From CAWABB01 sp963701735 (lineage in GTDB: Bacteria > Bacteroidota > Ignavibacteria > UBA10030 > UBA6906): a stretch of 64,000 nt of DNA. The stretch spans positions 434,001 through 498,000 of the forward strand of contig CAVPBI010000026.1 in NCBI GenBank assembly GCA_963701735.1, given 5' to 3'. Within the stretch, counting starts at the first letter, position 1. Every line of letters begins with the position of its first letter. This document shows positions 36,703 through 46,163 of the stretch, piece by piece. The notes under the pieces were generated by a model that was given only the letters and a program-made list of their open reading frames with translations, did not search any database and was not told where the DNA came from. A program made the position numbers and the translations under genes.

Positions 36703-38226
36703 CTACCGCTCTTCCTGAACGCCCGGGTTGCGGCCGGGCATCACCACGATCCGCCTCACAGGATACGCCGGCCCCCTGAACAGATCCTCGAACCGGGCGT
36801 ACTTCGAAAGTCCCCACACCGAACGCGGCTCCAGCACCGACCCGAGGAAGAGCCCGCCGTCCTGATCCACCGGATAGATCATCGCCCCTGAATCGGGGAC
36901 AACGCTCTCCTCCGCCACCTTGACCTGCGGAATCCGGTAAGGATCGCTCTCCAGCACGAGGCTGTCGAATCCCACGATGTCATACTGCTCGGTCGCGAGC
37001 GCTTCTCCTCCCGCAGGAATCCCGCGCACATTGTGCATGGCAAGGAGCGCGTGCACGTCCCGGAGCGCGCCCGGCACCAGATATGCGGCCGGGAGCCGGA
37101 CGGAGTCGCGGGGCTGCACCACCCCGTGATATGGAGTGATCGTCCAGCTCTTCGGTTCAGAGGACGCAACATCCATGACCGGGATCGACATGGAGCGTTG
37201 CCCCTGGACGTGGTCCATCCACGTGTACAACGTTGCCCCGGCGAGCGTGTCGATCCGCGCACGCTCGTCGCGCACCAGGCGCCGTATCTCCCGCCAGTTC
37301 GCGGAGCAGAAATCCAGAAGCGCCTCCACCCCCGCGTACTGCGACCGCGCGCGCCGGTCCAGCTGGTCCAGCAGGTCCCTCCACTTGCGCCCCTCCTGGA
37401 TGAACGAGATCGAACCCCGGATGCCGAAGCTCTGCCGGCCGTCGTTGATTTCCGTCGTGCTGTGGCGGATGAGCGTCCCCGGTTCGCCGACGATGTATTC
37501 GTGGCAGGAGTACTGCTGCGCCATCAACGCGGCGCTGATGTACGGGAACATGCGGACCCGCTGATACGACCGGAGCGCCGCTCCGGAGTTCAGGTTGGTC
37601 AGTGTGCCGACCTGCACATCGCCCGTCTTGATGAAGCCGGAATCGCTCCAGGAACTCGTGAACGAACCGTATTCATGGATATCCATCGTGACCTCCGGCC
37701 AGGCCGCGAGGTACAGCTCGTGCAGGGCGCGGACTTCCGGCGTGTGGAGCAGCACGTGCGAGCGATTCATGTCGAGACTGTCGGCCGTCCTTCGCCGCCC
37801 GGCCTCTGCGCCGTCGGGGTTCATCTGGGGGACAATGAGGAGGTTCAGATGATCCCTCCATTCCTGTTCGCCTCCTGCAGCCAGGCGGGCCAGCAGAAGC
37901 GTGAGCGCTTCTTTGCCCGACGGCTCGTCGCCATGCTGCTGCGCGAACAGGAGCACCGTGAGCCTTGACGTGTCGGCGCGCGACGATTCCTCCGGCCAGC
38001 GCACCAGCGACACAGTGCGCCCCTCCCTCGTCGTCGCGAGCGGAGCCACCTGGATCGTCGGCAGGGAATCCAGCCTCGCGAGAAACGCTTGCAGGTCGGC
38101 GTACGACGTCGCCGAGGAGAAGGCGCGTTCTTCGCCCGGAGCCCGCAGGGGGGCGTCTCCGCGCGCCGGGGCGTGGAACAATCCGGGAAGAACCATCGCC
38201 GCGAGGAGCATGAATCGTGTGTGCAT
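36703..38226 (-). CDS. secreted M14 family zinc carboxypeptidase
   Basis: This is a 507-residue exported metallocarboxypeptidase. The signal peptide (MHTRFMLLAAMVLPGLFHAP) precedes an M14 catalytic domain. The first zinc ligands lie in AQQHGDEPSGKEAL (HxxE), substrate binding in MNPDGAEAGRRRTADSLDMN, and the third ligand His in VTMDIHEYGS. Such domains remove C-terminal amino acids from peptides. A continuous frame joins this gene to the preceding S51 gene, but that is an artefact of a frameshift near 38335; the two are separate genes. It follows that gene by about 12 bases, so they are probably co-transcribed. Confidence 0.85.
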   Translation of the reverse strand: MHTRFMLLAAMVLPGLFHAPARGDAPLRAPGEERAFSSATSYADLQAFLARLDSLPTIQVAPLATTREGRTVSLVRWPEESSRADTSRLTVLLFAQQHGDEPSGKEALTLLLARLAAGGEQEWRDHLNLLIVPQMNPDGAEAGRRRTADSLDMNRSHVLLHTPEVRALHELYLAAWPEVTMDIHEYGSFTSSWSDSGFIKTGDVQVGTLTNLNSGAALRSYQRVRMFPYISAALMAQQYSCHEYIVGEPGTLIRHSTTEINDGRQSFGIRGSISFIQEGRKWRDLLDQLDRRARSQYAGVEALLDFCSANWREIRRLVRDERARIDTLAGATLYTWMDHVQGQRSMSIPVMDVASSEPKSWTITPYHGVVQPRDSVRLPAAYLVPGALRDVHALLAMHNVRGIPAGGEALATEQYDIVGFDSLVLESDPYRIPQVKVAEESVVPDSGAMIYPVDQDGGLFLGSVLEPRSVWGLSKYARFEDLFRGPAYPVRRIVVMPGRNPGVQEER

Positions 38227-38237
38227 GGCCTGTCTTG

Positions 38238-40297
38238 CTATCGTAGAAGTTGAACGGGTACGGTTGCAACGGTATTCGCGGAACGAAGCCTCACAAAATA
38301 CGTCCCGGAAGCCGCGCCGGCCGCGTCCCAGGAAAACGTGATCCCGCCCGGGCCCAAGTTCACCGCCATCGGCAAGGAGGGCGACCTGCCTCCCCAGAAT
38401 GTCGTGGACGGCAAGCGTGCATCGGGTTCGGGCGGCAAGCAGGATCGTAATGGTGGTGCGCGAGTTGAACGGGTTGGGATAGGGGTGCAGCAGGGCCAGC
38501 TCCGCCGGCAGCCCGATCGCGTCCGGCGTGACCTCCGTCGGTTCTAGCAGACCGAATGTCTGTCCGCCGGAGATGACGTGCAGGCGCGCTCCGATGAGCG
38601 CCGCATTCTGGCGGGGCTGGCTCTTCCCCGGGTCGCACCAGGTCGGGAATGCGACCGTGCTTGCCCTCCGGGCGTCGACGAGGATCGCCGGCGTCAGGCC
38701 GAAGGAGCGGAGCGTGCCGTCAGGAAGGATCTCGACGTGCGAGCTCGCGTCGAGCAGCAGGCCGAACGGCTGCTGCGCGTGCGCCAGTCCCCAGAACAGG
38801 CCGCTCGCCCGGTTGTCGACGAACGCACTCGCCTCGTACAGGCGCGTCATGATCTGGATGCCGCCTGCCAGGCCGAGCCCCGGGATATTCCGCATCGAGC
38901 CGTAGTAGGCCGCGTATTCGTCGCTCTCGACTCCTCCCACAGCTTCATCGGAGAGGAGCTTGCCGTCGTTGCCCAGGGCAAGAACCGGTGTTGCCGATGC
39001 GAGCGACGCCCTGAACGCGGATCCTGCAGGAGTCGATGCGTCGAGCAATCCGGCAAGACTGTCTTCCGTATTCGCGGCGAGGATGAACCCGGCGGCGGTG
39101 GCGATCGTATCGGCCGCTCCGGTGCGATGCGCCGCCACCGCATCGAGGAGCAGAACGCGCCCCTGGTAGCCGCGCCTGGTGATCTCGTCAGCCACCGCCT
39201 GCGCGACCGAACCGAACGCAGGCGACGCGAGCACGCAGATCCCCGAGCCTGCCGGGAGGGTCGCAAGGAGTGTCGACAGGCTCCCCGAGGCGGAGAACCA
39301 GTGCGTCGTGGACGAGCTTCCGTCGGCAATCAACCGTGCCGCGCTCAACGCCACGGGCGACGGAGAGAACGGAATCGCTCCCGCCGGGGGAGTGATGCCC
39401 CAGTGTGCGAGATTCACGACGAAGCCGTCTGTGAGCTGGTCGAGAAGCATGTCGCGGGCAGAGAACGGCGCCCCGAAGGCCGCGTCCACGACTGTTGATT
39501 GCGCAATCCGGAGGAACGTGACCGTCCCGGCGCCCATCACCTCGGCGGACAGATCGGGCCGGACCGCGAGCGCCGTGCTGTAGTCCACACCCACCCCTGC
39601 GATGCTTCTGCCGCTGGACATCCGGTACACCGCGATCATCGGCGCGAGTCGGCCCAGCCTCCCCCGCTCGAAGAAATGGGTATCGCCCAGGACTCCGGGA
39701 ACGAGCCGGAGAAATTCGGTCGTGAAGGTGATGCCGGCGGCCATCGGGGAGCGGAGGGCGGTTCGGGGATCCACCGATGTGGTGCGGGCGTCGAAGACCA
39801 GGTCGGTCAACACGGCAAGGCCGGCACTCGTGCCCCCCACCACCCCGCCACGCAGGAAGACCGCCTTGATCGCCTTCTGGGCGAGCGTTCCCTTCCACAG
39901 CCGGACGTACTCCCACTGGTCACCTCCCCGCAGAAAGAGGCCGTCCGCCTCGAGAATCGCACGGTAGTTCGCCGAGTCGTTGGCCGCCTCCGTGGTGGCA
40001 ATGACGAGATTCGAGGCGCTGTTCGCCCCCAGCCACTGGAAGTACGCGGGGAGGAACGATCGAGGTCGTGGCATAGTGGAGGATCAGGATGTTCCGGTTG
40101 GGCGCCTGCTCCACCAGCCAGCGGTAGGGGCGGTCGGACCAGTCGTTGTACTCCTCCGACCCCCCGCCCACGAGAAGGACAGACCCCTGGGCGCCGGCCC
40201 GGCCCGCCAGCAGGCAGAGCATCAACAGCAGCGTACAGGCGATGGTCGTCGGACGGCCCAGCCGGGACCGGGGTCGATTGGTGGTAGGAGTGAGCAT
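38238..40297 (-). CDS. secreted cyanophycinase-like S51 peptidase with T9SS sorting domain, two frameshifts
   Basis: This is an exported protein of about 685 residues. It has a signal peptide (LLLMLCLLAGRAGAQ), then a cyanophycinase/peptidase E-like domain with VLLVGGGSEEYNDWS, the FLRGGDQWEYVRLW motif and the nucleophile Ser in GGTSAGLAVL. A middle region of ~250 residues follows, with a C-terminal sorting domain at LLHPYPNPFNSRTTI. Indels near 40067 and 38335 break the frame; after the second, the tail reads AASGTYFVRLRSANTVATV and ends in QLLR. The sorting domain predicts export by the type IX system to the surface. Action on cyanophycin or isoaspartyl peptides is inferred from the family. 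Confidence 0.8.
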
Positions 40298-40357
40298 GCC
40301 GGAGGAATATATCGAGCCACGACGGAAACATCAAGGGGCTGCGGCGGGCGCGGACTC

Positions 40358-40386
40358 TTGACTTTTCCAACGGGCAGCCCTATATT
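40358..40386 (+). promoter_or_regulatory. sigma70-like promoter for the M20-cyanophycinase operon
   Basis: TTGACT at 40358-40363 and TATATT at 40381-40386 are separated by exactly 17 bases. They lie in the divergent gap between the S51 gene and the M20 gene, about 54 bases before the M20 start. Confidence 0.6.
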
Positions 40387-40439
40387 CCGCGAAACCAATT
40401 TTTCACTCTCCCTTCCCTCTGTAACAACCGTTTCTCCGT

Positions 40440-41553
40440 ATGGCGACTCCGCTGGTCAACCTCTTCCTTGACGCCGTCCGCGTCAACGCCCCCTCACTCG
40501 CCGAGCGACCGATGGCCCAGTTTGTCCGCCGGACCCTGGAAGGAACCCCCGTGAGGATCGTCGAGGACGGAACGGCGTCGCTCATCAAGGGAGACTGCGG
40601 CAACCTGATCTGCATTCCCGCCGTCATTCGACAGCTCGAGGCCGGCGATCGCGCTCTTCGCGCACCTGGACACGCCGCGGCCCACGGAAGGAGTGCGCCC
40701 GGTCGTGTCGGACACCCGCATCGACAGCGACGGAACCACCATCCTCGGCGTGGACAACCGTGCGGGTACCTGCATCCTGCTGCACACGCTGCGGGAAGCC
40801 GGCACTGCGAACGGCTCCGCGAACTACATCGTCGTGTTCACCGTCGGCGAGGAGCTCGGCATGCTCGGGTCGAAGCATGTGGATCTCGCCCCGTACAATG
40901 TCGACAAGGCCTTCATCTTCGACTGCTCGCGACGCCCGGGGACATTCATCTCCGCCGCCGTCGGATGCTCGATGTACTCCGCGACGTTTCTGGGGCGCTC
41001 GTCGCACGCGGGCGTTTCGCCGGAGAAGGGCATTCACGCGATCCGGCTCGCCGCGAACGCGCTCAGCCGGATCCCGATGGGCCGCCACTCCCCCACCATG
41101 ACGTCAAACGTGGGGACGATCCGCGGCGGGTCCGCGACGAACATCGTGCCTGACTCGTGCTTCATCGAGGGCGAGGTCCGATCCTTCGATCCGCACGCCA
41201 TCGAAGTCCACCTGCAGATGCTCCACACAACCTTCCGCGAGGTGTCGGAAGAAGGCGGCGGGTCGGTGCAGTTTGAGGCGGCCGTGGACTTCGAGCCGTT
41301 TACGCTCGATCCCGCAAGCCCCGTGTTTGCCATGACGGAGAACGCCCTGCGGTCCATCGGGCTGACGCCGAACCCGATCGAGTATCTCGGCGGCAGCGAC
41401 GCCAACACCCTGAACGGCAGGGGAATTCCGGCCGTCAACCTCGGCATCGGAGCACAGAATCCGCACGGCAACGACGAGTTCATACTCCTGGAGGATCTCC
41501 ATACATCCGCCAGACTCGCGGCCGTCCTCACCAGTCCCGCCATAACCGCCTGA
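40440..41553 (+). CDS. M20 family peptidase (tripeptidase T-like), one frameshift
   Basis: This is a cytoplasmic zinc peptidase of about 371 residues. It begins MATPLVNLFLDAVRVNAPSL. Zinc-binding residues lie in LFAHLDTPRP (His, Asp), LGVDNRAG (bridging Asp), FTVGEELGMLGSKH (catalytic Glu and Glu ligand), FIFDCS (Asp) and a C-terminal His in GIGAQNPHGNDEF. The dimerisation domain includes TFLGRSSHAGVSPEKGIHA. One indel near 40645 breaks the frame just before FAHLDT. M20 enzymes of this type hydrolyse di- or tripeptides. It is followed 14 bases later by the cyanophycinase gene, so it may process peptides released by that enzyme; this is inference. Confidence 0.85.
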
Positions 41554-41567
41554 ACCGGAACCCGCAC

Positions 41568-42488
41568 ATGCGACGACCACGCTGGCTGCCGGATGGGAGG
41601 ACATCCAACAGAATCCTCCTCTGCGCCCTCACCTGCGCCCTGCTCTTCGCCCTCCCGGGATACGCCGGCGAAGCACCGCGCGGCTCCCTCTTTATTATTG
41701 GGGGCGGCGACCGCTCGCGCTCGATGATGGAGGAATTCGTGACGCTCGCGGGCGGGCCGGAAAAGGCGCGGATCAGAATCATCCCGAACGCCAGCGGCGA
41801 CGCCGACACCTCCGGGCTGGAGATGACGGAGGAGTTCAAAGCCCTCGGCGTCAAAGACGTCTCGCACGTCCTGTACACGCGCGAACAGGCGGAAAAGCCC
41901 GGCGCGGAACGCGCATTTGACGGCGCCACGGGCATCTACTTCACGGGCGGCGACCAGATCCGCATTACGCGGGCACTCCTCAAGACGCCGGTGCACCGGG
42001 CGCTGCTCGACCTGTACCGGCAGGGGGCCGTCATCGGCGGCACCAGCGCCGGAGCCGCTATCATGAGCGAGGTCATGATCACCGGCGACGAGAAGATCAA
42101 CAGGGACACGGTGAACCTGTTCCCGATGATCCGGCTGGGCAACGTGGAAACCGTCGAGGGGATGGGCTTCGTGACGGATGCCATCATCGACCAGCACTTC
42201 GTCCGCCGCAAACGGCACAACAGGCTGATCACGGTCGTGCTCGAACACCCGCAGCTGGTCGGCGTCGGCATCGACGAGGCCACGGCCGTCGTCATCGGAC
42301 CGGACCATTCGTTCCGCGTCACCGGGGAATCCATCGTCGTCGTCTATGACGCCACCGGGGCTGCGAAGGCCACCACCGACGCAGCCGGCAATCTTGCCGC
42401 CTCCGGCCTGGTCCTGCACGTCCTGAAAGCGGGCGACCGGTACGACCTGTCCGCCCGCCGCGTCCTGCCGGGAGCGGCCTCCCGATGA
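41568..42488 (+). CDS. exported cyanophycinase
   Basis: This is a 306-residue S51 serine peptidase. The N-terminus (NRILLCALTCALLFALPGYA) is a probable signal peptide, so it should act outside the cytoplasm. Family motifs are LFIIGGGDRS near residue 41, TGIYFTGGDQIRITRAL near 122 and the nucleophile Ser160 in IGGTSAGAAIMSE. Later DQHFVRRKRHNRL and VGVGIDEATAVVI are also typical. Cyanophycinases cut cyanophycin into beta-Asp-Arg dipeptides. The gene overlaps the transporter by 4 bases and follows the M20 peptidase, giving an operon for peptide breakdown and uptake. Confidence 0.85.
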   Translation: MRRPRWLPDGRTSNRILLCALTCALLFALPGYAGEAPRGSLFIIGGGDRSRSMMEEFVTLAGGPEKARIRIIPNASGDADTSGLEMTEEFKALGVKDVSHVLYTREQAEKPGAERAFDGATGIYFTGGDQIRITRALLKTPVHRALLDLYRQGAVIGGTSAGAAIMSEVMITGDEKINRDTVNLFPMIRLGNVETVEGMGFVTDAIIDQHFVRRKRHNRLITVVLEHPQLVGVGIDEATAVVIGPDHSFRVTGESIVVVYDATGAAKATTDAAGNLAASGLVLHVLKAGDRYDLSARRVLPGAASR

Positions 42489-43873
42489 AGAGGCACTTCA
42501 ACACGCTGGTGATGATCTTCGGCGTCGTCGTGGCGGTCGCCGTGGTGACGTGGTTCCTCCCGGGCGGCGAGTACGTGCGCGAGGTGAAGGACGGCCGGAC
42601 GCTCGTCAAGCCGGACTCGTTCAGGTTCGTCGAAAGCCAGCCGCAGGGGATCGGCGAGATCCTGATGGCTCCCGTGCAGGGATTCGTCGAGGCGGCACAG
42701 ATCATCGCGTTCCTCTTCGTGATCGGCGGATCGTTCAAGGTCCTCGAGCGAACGGGAGCGGTAACGGTTTCGATTCAGTCTCTGGCTGCAACCTTCGCCC
42801 GCAAGCCGCACCTCCAGAGGTATTTCATCCCCGTCACGATGCTCGTCTTCTCGATCGGCGGGGCGGTGTTCGGGATGTGCGAGGAGACCATGCCGTTCGT
42901 CCTCGTCTTCATCCCGCTCGCCCTCTCGCTCGGCTACGACTCGCTGGTCGGAACTGCGATCCCGTTCCTCGGGGCCGCGGCCGGATTCGCGGGGTCCGTC
43001 TTCAACCCGTTCACCGTCGGCATCGCCCAGGGCATCGCGGAGCTTCCGCTCTACTCGGGCATGGAGTACCGGATGGTGATCTGGTTGATCAGCACCGTCT
43101 GTATGATAGCGTTCGTGATGCGGCATGCGTCGCGGGTGCGCCAGAACCCCGAATCGAGCCCCGTGTACGCGCTCGACCAGGAGCGGCGCCGCGCCGGCAT
43201 GGCCAGGGGATCCGTGGAGGGCGCGACCCTCACCCGGCGGCACCAGATCCTCCTCGTGGCCGTGGTCGCGACCATCGCACTGCTGGTGTTCGGGATTCTC
43301 GAGTACAAGTGGTATATTCCACAGATTGCCGGACTGTTTTTCGGCCTGGGCCTGCTGGCGGGACCTGTCGGCGGATTGTCGCTCTCCGAAAGCTCCGACG
43401 CGTTCAAAGAGGGCGCGCGCGACATGGTGGGCGTGGCCCTGATCATCGGCTGCGCGCGGGCGATTCTGGTGATCGCCACGGACGGAAAGATCCTCGATCT
43501 CATGCTGTACGGCATCGCCTCCGTCATACGGGATTTCCACCCGATCGTCGCGGCCCAGGCCATGTTTGTGGCACAGGGGATCATCAATTTCTTCGTCCAT
43601 TCGGGGTCCGGCCAGGCGGCGCTCACGATGCCCGTCATGGCCCCCCTTGCCGACGTGGTCGGCATCTCGCGGCAGACGGCCGTGCTGGCATTTCAATTCG
43701 GAGAAGGATGGATCAATCCCATCCTTCCGACGTCCGGGGTGACGATGGGAGTGCTCGGCCTCGCCGGCATCTCCTGGGAGAAGTGGTTTCGCTGGATGCT
43801 GCCGGCGCAGGTCTTCTTCTTCATCCTCGCCCTGCTGCTCATGATTCCACCGTATCTGTTCAACTATCACTAA
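42485..43873 (+). CDS. YfcC/DcuC-superfamily permease, probable amino acid or dipeptide transporter
   Basis: This is a 462-residue inner membrane protein with about 12 transmembrane helices. It matches the YfcC family (VVTWFLPGGEY at the N-terminus, GGAVFGMCEETMPFVLVFIP, AGFAGSVFNPFTVGIAQGIA, and FVHSGSGQAALTMPVMAPLAD late). YfcC-like carriers are related to the DcuC and arginine/ornithine ArcD transporters. Placed after a cyanophycinase, it may import arginine, aspartate or a small peptide, but the substrate is not proven. Its start overlaps the cyanophycinase stop by 4 bases. Confidence 0.82.
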   Translation: MKRHFNTLVMIFGVVVAVAVVTWFLPGGEYVREVKDGRTLVKPDSFRFVESQPQGIGEILMAPVQGFVEAAQIIAFLFVIGGSFKVLERTGAVTVSIQSLAATFARKPHLQRYFIPVTMLVFSIGGAVFGMCEETMPFVLVFIPLALSLGYDSLVGTAIPFLGAAAGFAGSVFNPFTVGIAQGIAELPLYSGMEYRMVIWLISTVCMIAFVMRHASRVRQNPESSPVYALDQERRRAGMARGSVEGATLTRRHQILLVAVVATIALLVFGILEYKWYIPQIAGLFFGLGLLAGPVGGLSLSESSDAFKEGARDMVGVALIIGCARAILVIATDGKILDLMLYGIASVIRDFHPIVAAQAMFVAQGIINFFVHSGSGQAALTMPVMAPLADVVGISRQTAVLAFQFGEGWINPILPTSGVTMGVLGLAGISWEKWFRWMLPAQVFFFILALLLMIPPYLFNYH

Positions 43874-43899
43874 CATCCACCCATCACCAGGAGAGCACC

Positions 43900-45036
43900 A
43901 TGAAACGTTTGCTCCCACTCCTCCTCCTTTGCGGGTTGCTGCTCATGCCCGATCTGCTGCAGGCAGCGGATAAGACCGGCGGGACCGGGTCGATCCGCGT
44001 CACCCTGAGGGACTACGGCATGATCCGTATGCTCGCCCCCGCCGGGGCGCCGGTCCGTCAACTCAGCCGGATGTCGGGCATCTTCGCGCTGGACTCGAGC
44101 GCGGTCTTCGACTACTATGAGGACTCGGAGAGCGTCGAGCTGCCATCGCTCATCACCGACGGCATCGCGGACACGATCCTCACCTGCCTGACGAACGGAA
44201 CCTATGCGCAGCGTCTCCCGATGGTGACGCTCCGCGTCACGGTCTACCTGTGGAATGGTACCGACTACGCTATTGTGCGCCACACGTACCGGAACGATTC
44301 CACCATCGCCGTGAACGCCTACATCGGAGCGACCGTTGTCCCTCAACCGGGCGGCACATTCGGACTTGAGTCTCTCGCCTACGATGAACCCTCCGGCGTG
44401 GCATACAACTATCGTCTGGGCGAGGATCCCTTCATCGGCCTCAAAATCCTGAACGGTCCGGCGTATTCCTATCACAGCATGGACTGGGAAGTCTACTCCA
44501 CCGATCCGGACAACGACGCCAGCAACGACTCCATCCGTGCATTCCTGACCATACCTCCCGGATTTGACGCTCCTTATGATGCCGGTCCGGTCGGGTCTGT
44601 CTACCATCTCAATGCCGGCATGCGGACGTTGGCTCCGGGCGATTCCGTCTCGGTCGACTATGCGGTGATGTTCGCGATGTCCGACGCAGACCTGTTCGCG
44701 ATGGGCGCTGCTGCACAGGAGAAGTACAACGGCGTGTTCACGTCGGTCGAGCCGGTGTCCCGCGAGCTGCCGGAACGCTATGCGCTGCATCAGAACTACC
44801 CGAATCCGTTCAACCCGTCGACGCAGATCCGGTTCGAACTCCCGGCGTCCGGGTTCGTCACGCTCACAGTGTACGACATGCTCGGCCGGGAAGTCGCCAC
44901 GCTCGTGAGCCAGGACCTCAACGCGGGCACGTATGAGGTTCCGTTCTCCGGCGCGAATCTTCCCAGCGGGACGTACATCGCAACGATGCAGTCCGGCAGC
45001 TTCCGGGCCACCAGCAAAATGTTGCTGATGAAGTAG
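43900..45036 (+). CDS. secreted protein with T9SS C-terminal sorting domain
   Basis: This is a 378-residue protein with a signal peptide (MKRLLPLLLLCGLLLMPDLL, cleaved near LQAADK), a beta-rich body with no recognised catalytic motif, and a type A sorting domain. That domain begins YALHQNYPNPFNPSTQIRFE and runs through YDMLGREVATLVSQDL to the end. The repeated Asp/Ser/Thr-rich strands (for example RVTVYLWNGTDYAIVRHTY) suggest an adhesive or substrate-binding module. It follows the transporter by 26 bases with a CAGGAGAG ribosome-binding site. It may be the surface partner of the peptide-utilisation operon. Confidence 0.8.
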   Translation: MKRLLPLLLLCGLLLMPDLLQAADKTGGTGSIRVTLRDYGMIRMLAPAGAPVRQLSRMSGIFALDSSAVFDYYEDSESVELPSLITDGIADTILTCLTNGTYAQRLPMVTLRVTVYLWNGTDYAIVRHTYRNDSTIAVNAYIGATVVPQPGGTFGLESLAYDEPSGVAYNYRLGEDPFIGLKILNGPAYSYHSMDWEVYSTDPDNDASNDSIRAFLTIPPGFDAPYDAGPVGSVYHLNAGMRTLAPGDSVSVDYAVMFAMSDADLFAMGAAAQEKYNGVFTSVEPVSRELPERYALHQNYPNPFNPSTQIRFELPASGFVTLTVYDMLGREVATLVSQDLNAGTYEVPFSGANLPSGTYIATMQSGSFRATSKMLLMK

Positions 45037-45090
45037 CCGCGCGGATCGCGTCCCGCGCCTTCCGCATCGGGAGGATGGGGCCGCACGCAT

Positions 45091-45981
45091 ATGGCACCGG
45101 CACGCAGGAAAGGGACGAACGGGAAGGGGGAGTATCTGGATCTGAAGGCGTTGATTCAGTCCAGGTACCCCTCTCTTCCCGGGAACCAGCGCAAGATCGC
45201 GGACTACCTGATCCAGCACCTCCAGGAAGCGCCGTTTCTCACGGTCGTTGACCTGGAGCGGCGGACGGGCACAAGTCGCGCGACGGTCGTCCGGTTCGCC
45301 CGCAGCCTCGGGTTCGCGGGCTTCCAGGAGCTCCGGTCTCGCCTGGTGGGCAGCCTGCAAACGCAACTCATCCCCGGGGCGGCGTTCCCCGTCCCGGCGG
45401 GGAGAGGCAACGGCGACACGCTCACGCTGGTCGCCCAGCAGGACGTCAGCAATATCAACCTGACGATCAGCCAGCTCGAGCGGGAATCCTTCGCCGAAAT
45501 CGCGGGCATGATCCTGAAGGCGGGCCGCGTGCACACTGCGGGGCTCGGGATTTCCTCCCTGATGTCACAGATTCTCGCGTACTCTCTCAACCAGGTCGCC
45601 GTGCGTGCGCTGCCGTTCGTGCACGACTACGAGACGTTCATGGAGCAGCTGGCGTTCGTGAGCGGCCACGATCTGCTCATCGTGTTCTCTTTTCCTCCGT
45701 ATTCGCGGGAGACTATCGACCTGGCGCGCGCCGCAGAAGCCCGGAAGATCCCGGTCGTGGCGCTGACCGACCGGGTGACGTCTCCGGTCAGCTTTCACGC
45801 GACCAGGGTCCTGGCGATCCGCAGCCAGAACATGCTCTTCACGAATTCGTTCTCCGCCATTTCAGTCGTCATCAACGCGCTCGTCACAGAAGTCGCGCTC
45901 CGGAACAGGGTCAAGGCGCTCCGGCTGCAGCGACAGGTCGAGAGGCTTCTGAAGGACACCGGGCATTTCGCTCCCGAGTGA
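45091..45981 (+). CDS. MurR/RpiR family transcriptional regulator
   Basis: This is a 296-residue regulator with an N-terminal RpiR helix-turn-helix (RKIADYLIQHLQ, then VVDLERRTGTSRATVVRFAR and LGFAGFQELR) and a C-terminal SIS domain (GRVHTAGLGISSLMSQILAY, HDLLIVFSFPPYSRETIDLA). SIS domains of this family usually sense phosphosugars, but the ligand here is unknown. It lies 54 bases after the T9SS cargo gene at the end of the peptide-degradation group, so it may control that operon. Control of the downstream TonB receptor is also possible. Confidence 0.85.
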   Translation: MAPARRKGTNGKGEYLDLKALIQSRYPSLPGNQRKIADYLIQHLQEAPFLTVVDLERRTGTSRATVVRFARSLGFAGFQELRSRLVGSLQTQLIPGAAFPVPAGRGNGDTLTLVAQQDVSNINLTISQLERESFAEIAGMILKAGRVHTAGLGISSLMSQILAYSLNQVAVRALPFVHDYETFMEQLAFVSGHDLLIVFSFPPYSRETIDLARAAEARKIPVVALTDRVTSPVSFHATRVLAIRSQNMLFTNSFSAISVVINALVTEVALRNRVKALRLQRQVERLLKDTGHFAPE

Positions 45982-46043
45982 CCCCGGAGGTCGTCCCGGA
46001 TCGCGGTCGATCCGTGCGGTACTCGCAGCATCAGCACGTACTC

Positions 46044-46140
46044 GTGCCCCACCAACTAACCGATCATAGAGAGGGGCACAGTGCTCGTTCCAACTTTCAA
46101 CAAGGTCTGGTGCCGTTCAAGGGATTTGTTGGAACGGCAC
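46044..46140. repeat. structured intergenic repeat, copy 2 (97 bases)
   Basis: This copy shares ordered blocks with 27070-27239. Two hairpins can form: GTGCCCC (46044-46050) with GGGGCAC, and GTGCCGTTC with GAACGGCAC at the end (46110-46140), a 9-base perfect stem. The same 3' arm can also pair with GTGCTCGTTCCAAC (46081-46094). It ends 23 bases before the TonB receptor start, so it would be in that gene's leader. Confidence 0.6.
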
Positions 46141-46163
46141 CTGTCAGGTCAGAAGGAGAAGCC

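Noticed and set aside
36703..40074. A single 1123-residue frame that seems to fuse an S51 peptidase with an M14 carboxypeptidase.
   Set aside because: The sorting domain of the S51 protein continues to its natural stop in another frame at 38238, and the M14 part has its own signal peptide at 38226. The fusion comes from an indel near 38335.
42344..43918. A 524-residue open frame on the minus strand opposite the YfcC permease.
   Set aside because: The product is a highly charged His/Arg/Asp/Glu-rich sequence typical of a shadow of a hydrophobic gene.
42550..45036. An 828-residue plus-strand frame spanning the permease and the T9SS cargo.
   Set aside because: Only the part from 43900 is protein-like and starts with a signal peptide after a ribosome-binding site; the first half is out of frame with the permease.
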